Positions 6,199 to 6,329 of a stretch of DNA of 6,329 bases are shown here, piece by piece. Below the pieces are notes generated by a model. That model searched no databases, was not told where the DNA came from, and was given only the letters and a program-made list of their open reading frames with translations. Position 1 is the stretch's first letter; every line of letters begins with the position of its first letter. The DNA is taken from contig CAZOJY010000157.1 of the NCBI GenBank assembly GCA_964580235.1, positions 1-6,329 on the forward strand, in the 5' to 3' direction. Source of the DNA: G020348385 sp964580235. Lineage in GTDB: Bacteria > Acidobacteriota > Aminicenantia > Aminicenantales > Aminicenantaceae. The position numbers and the translations under genes are program-made.

Positions 6199-6329
6199 AA
6201 TTTTATTACCTGATGGTCAAAATTATCCATATCGATGGCACGGCAAAGCTTATCCAAACATGGGTAACCGTATTTTATTAGACAGGGCACAATATTGAAT
6301 ACTCTCTCCTGAATGCCGCTGCTAGACTC
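6195..6329 (-). CDS. bshC: C-terminal end of a probable BshC (putative cysteine ligase of bacillithiol synthesis), partial
   Basis: An open minus-strand frame enters from the right window edge and ends at TGA (6195-6197), giving 44 residues with the 5' part missing. The tail contains SGIQERVFNIVPCLIKYG and ends DHQVIKL. From memory, BshC proteins end with a pattern like 'LQER..N...FL.KYG....L' followed by a short H-x-V-I/V-x-L-type terminus, and the match is good over this short length. BshC adds cysteine to GlcN-malate to complete bacillithiol. Position supports the call: same strand and immediately upstream of bshB1 and bshA, an order expected for a bacillithiol operon. The identification rests on a short tail plus context, so another protein is possible. 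The stop codon lies inside the hairpin and repeat described separately. Confidence 0.7.
   Translation of the reverse strand, partial: ESSSGIQERVFNIVPCLIKYGYPCLDKLCRAIDMDNFDHQVIKL

Noticed and set aside
1..6329. CRISPR arrays, tRNA or rRNA genes, toxin-antitoxin pairs, phage or retron elements
   Set aside because: No regularly spaced repeats, no tRNA-like or rRNA-like segments, and no matching proteins were seen on either strand.

Overview
The window looks like chromosomal DNA from a bacillithiol-producing bacterium that is not a classical Firmicute. Coding density is high, GC content appears intermediate, Shine-Dalgarno sites are clear (AGGAGG type), GTG starts are used, and an exported histidinol-phosphate aminotransferase-like protein is present. 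This fits the Bacteroidetes/Chlorobi/KSB1-Calditrichota or Acidobacteria-like range of uncultured bacteria. The phylum is inference; nothing in the window fixes it.

Layout. Positions 49-1173 (+) encode a class I/II PLP aminotransferase of the HisC type carrying a twin-arginine, possibly lipoprotein, signal. After a short convergent gap (1174-1304), everything to the right edge reads on the minus strand. In transcription order this is: the C-terminal tail of a BshC-like protein (6195-6329, cut by the window edge), a non-coding interval containing a possible insertion (5905-6194), bshB1 (5167-5904), bshA (4046-5170, overlapping bshB1 by 4 bases as GTGA), a sodium:solute symporter (2333-4036, 10 bases downstream of bshA), and an M29-family aminopeptidase (1305-2249, 83 bases further on).

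How the genes work together. BshA joins UDP-GlcNAc and L-malate to make GlcNAc-malate, BshB1 deacetylates it to GlcN-malate, and BshC adds cysteine to give bacillithiol. If the tail at the right edge is BshC, the locus holds the whole pathway in the order bshC-bshB1-bshA, followed by a co-transcribed Na+-coupled transporter of unknown substrate and probably a cytosolic metallo-aminopeptidase.

The most unusual part is 5966-6196. A 17-bp sequence, GGCCTCCTGAATTATTC, occurs twice, 214 bp apart. The second copy lies against the stop codon of the bshC-like frame and the first lies just upstream of bshB1. The DNA between them contains several inverted repeats and no convincing gene. This is what a small non-autonomous element inserted between bshC and bshB1, with duplication of its target, would look like; other explanations remain open. 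A second repeat-like motif (GGGGGACAGGTACC) sits at the 3' end of the symporter gene. I did not find a clearly new multi-gene system.
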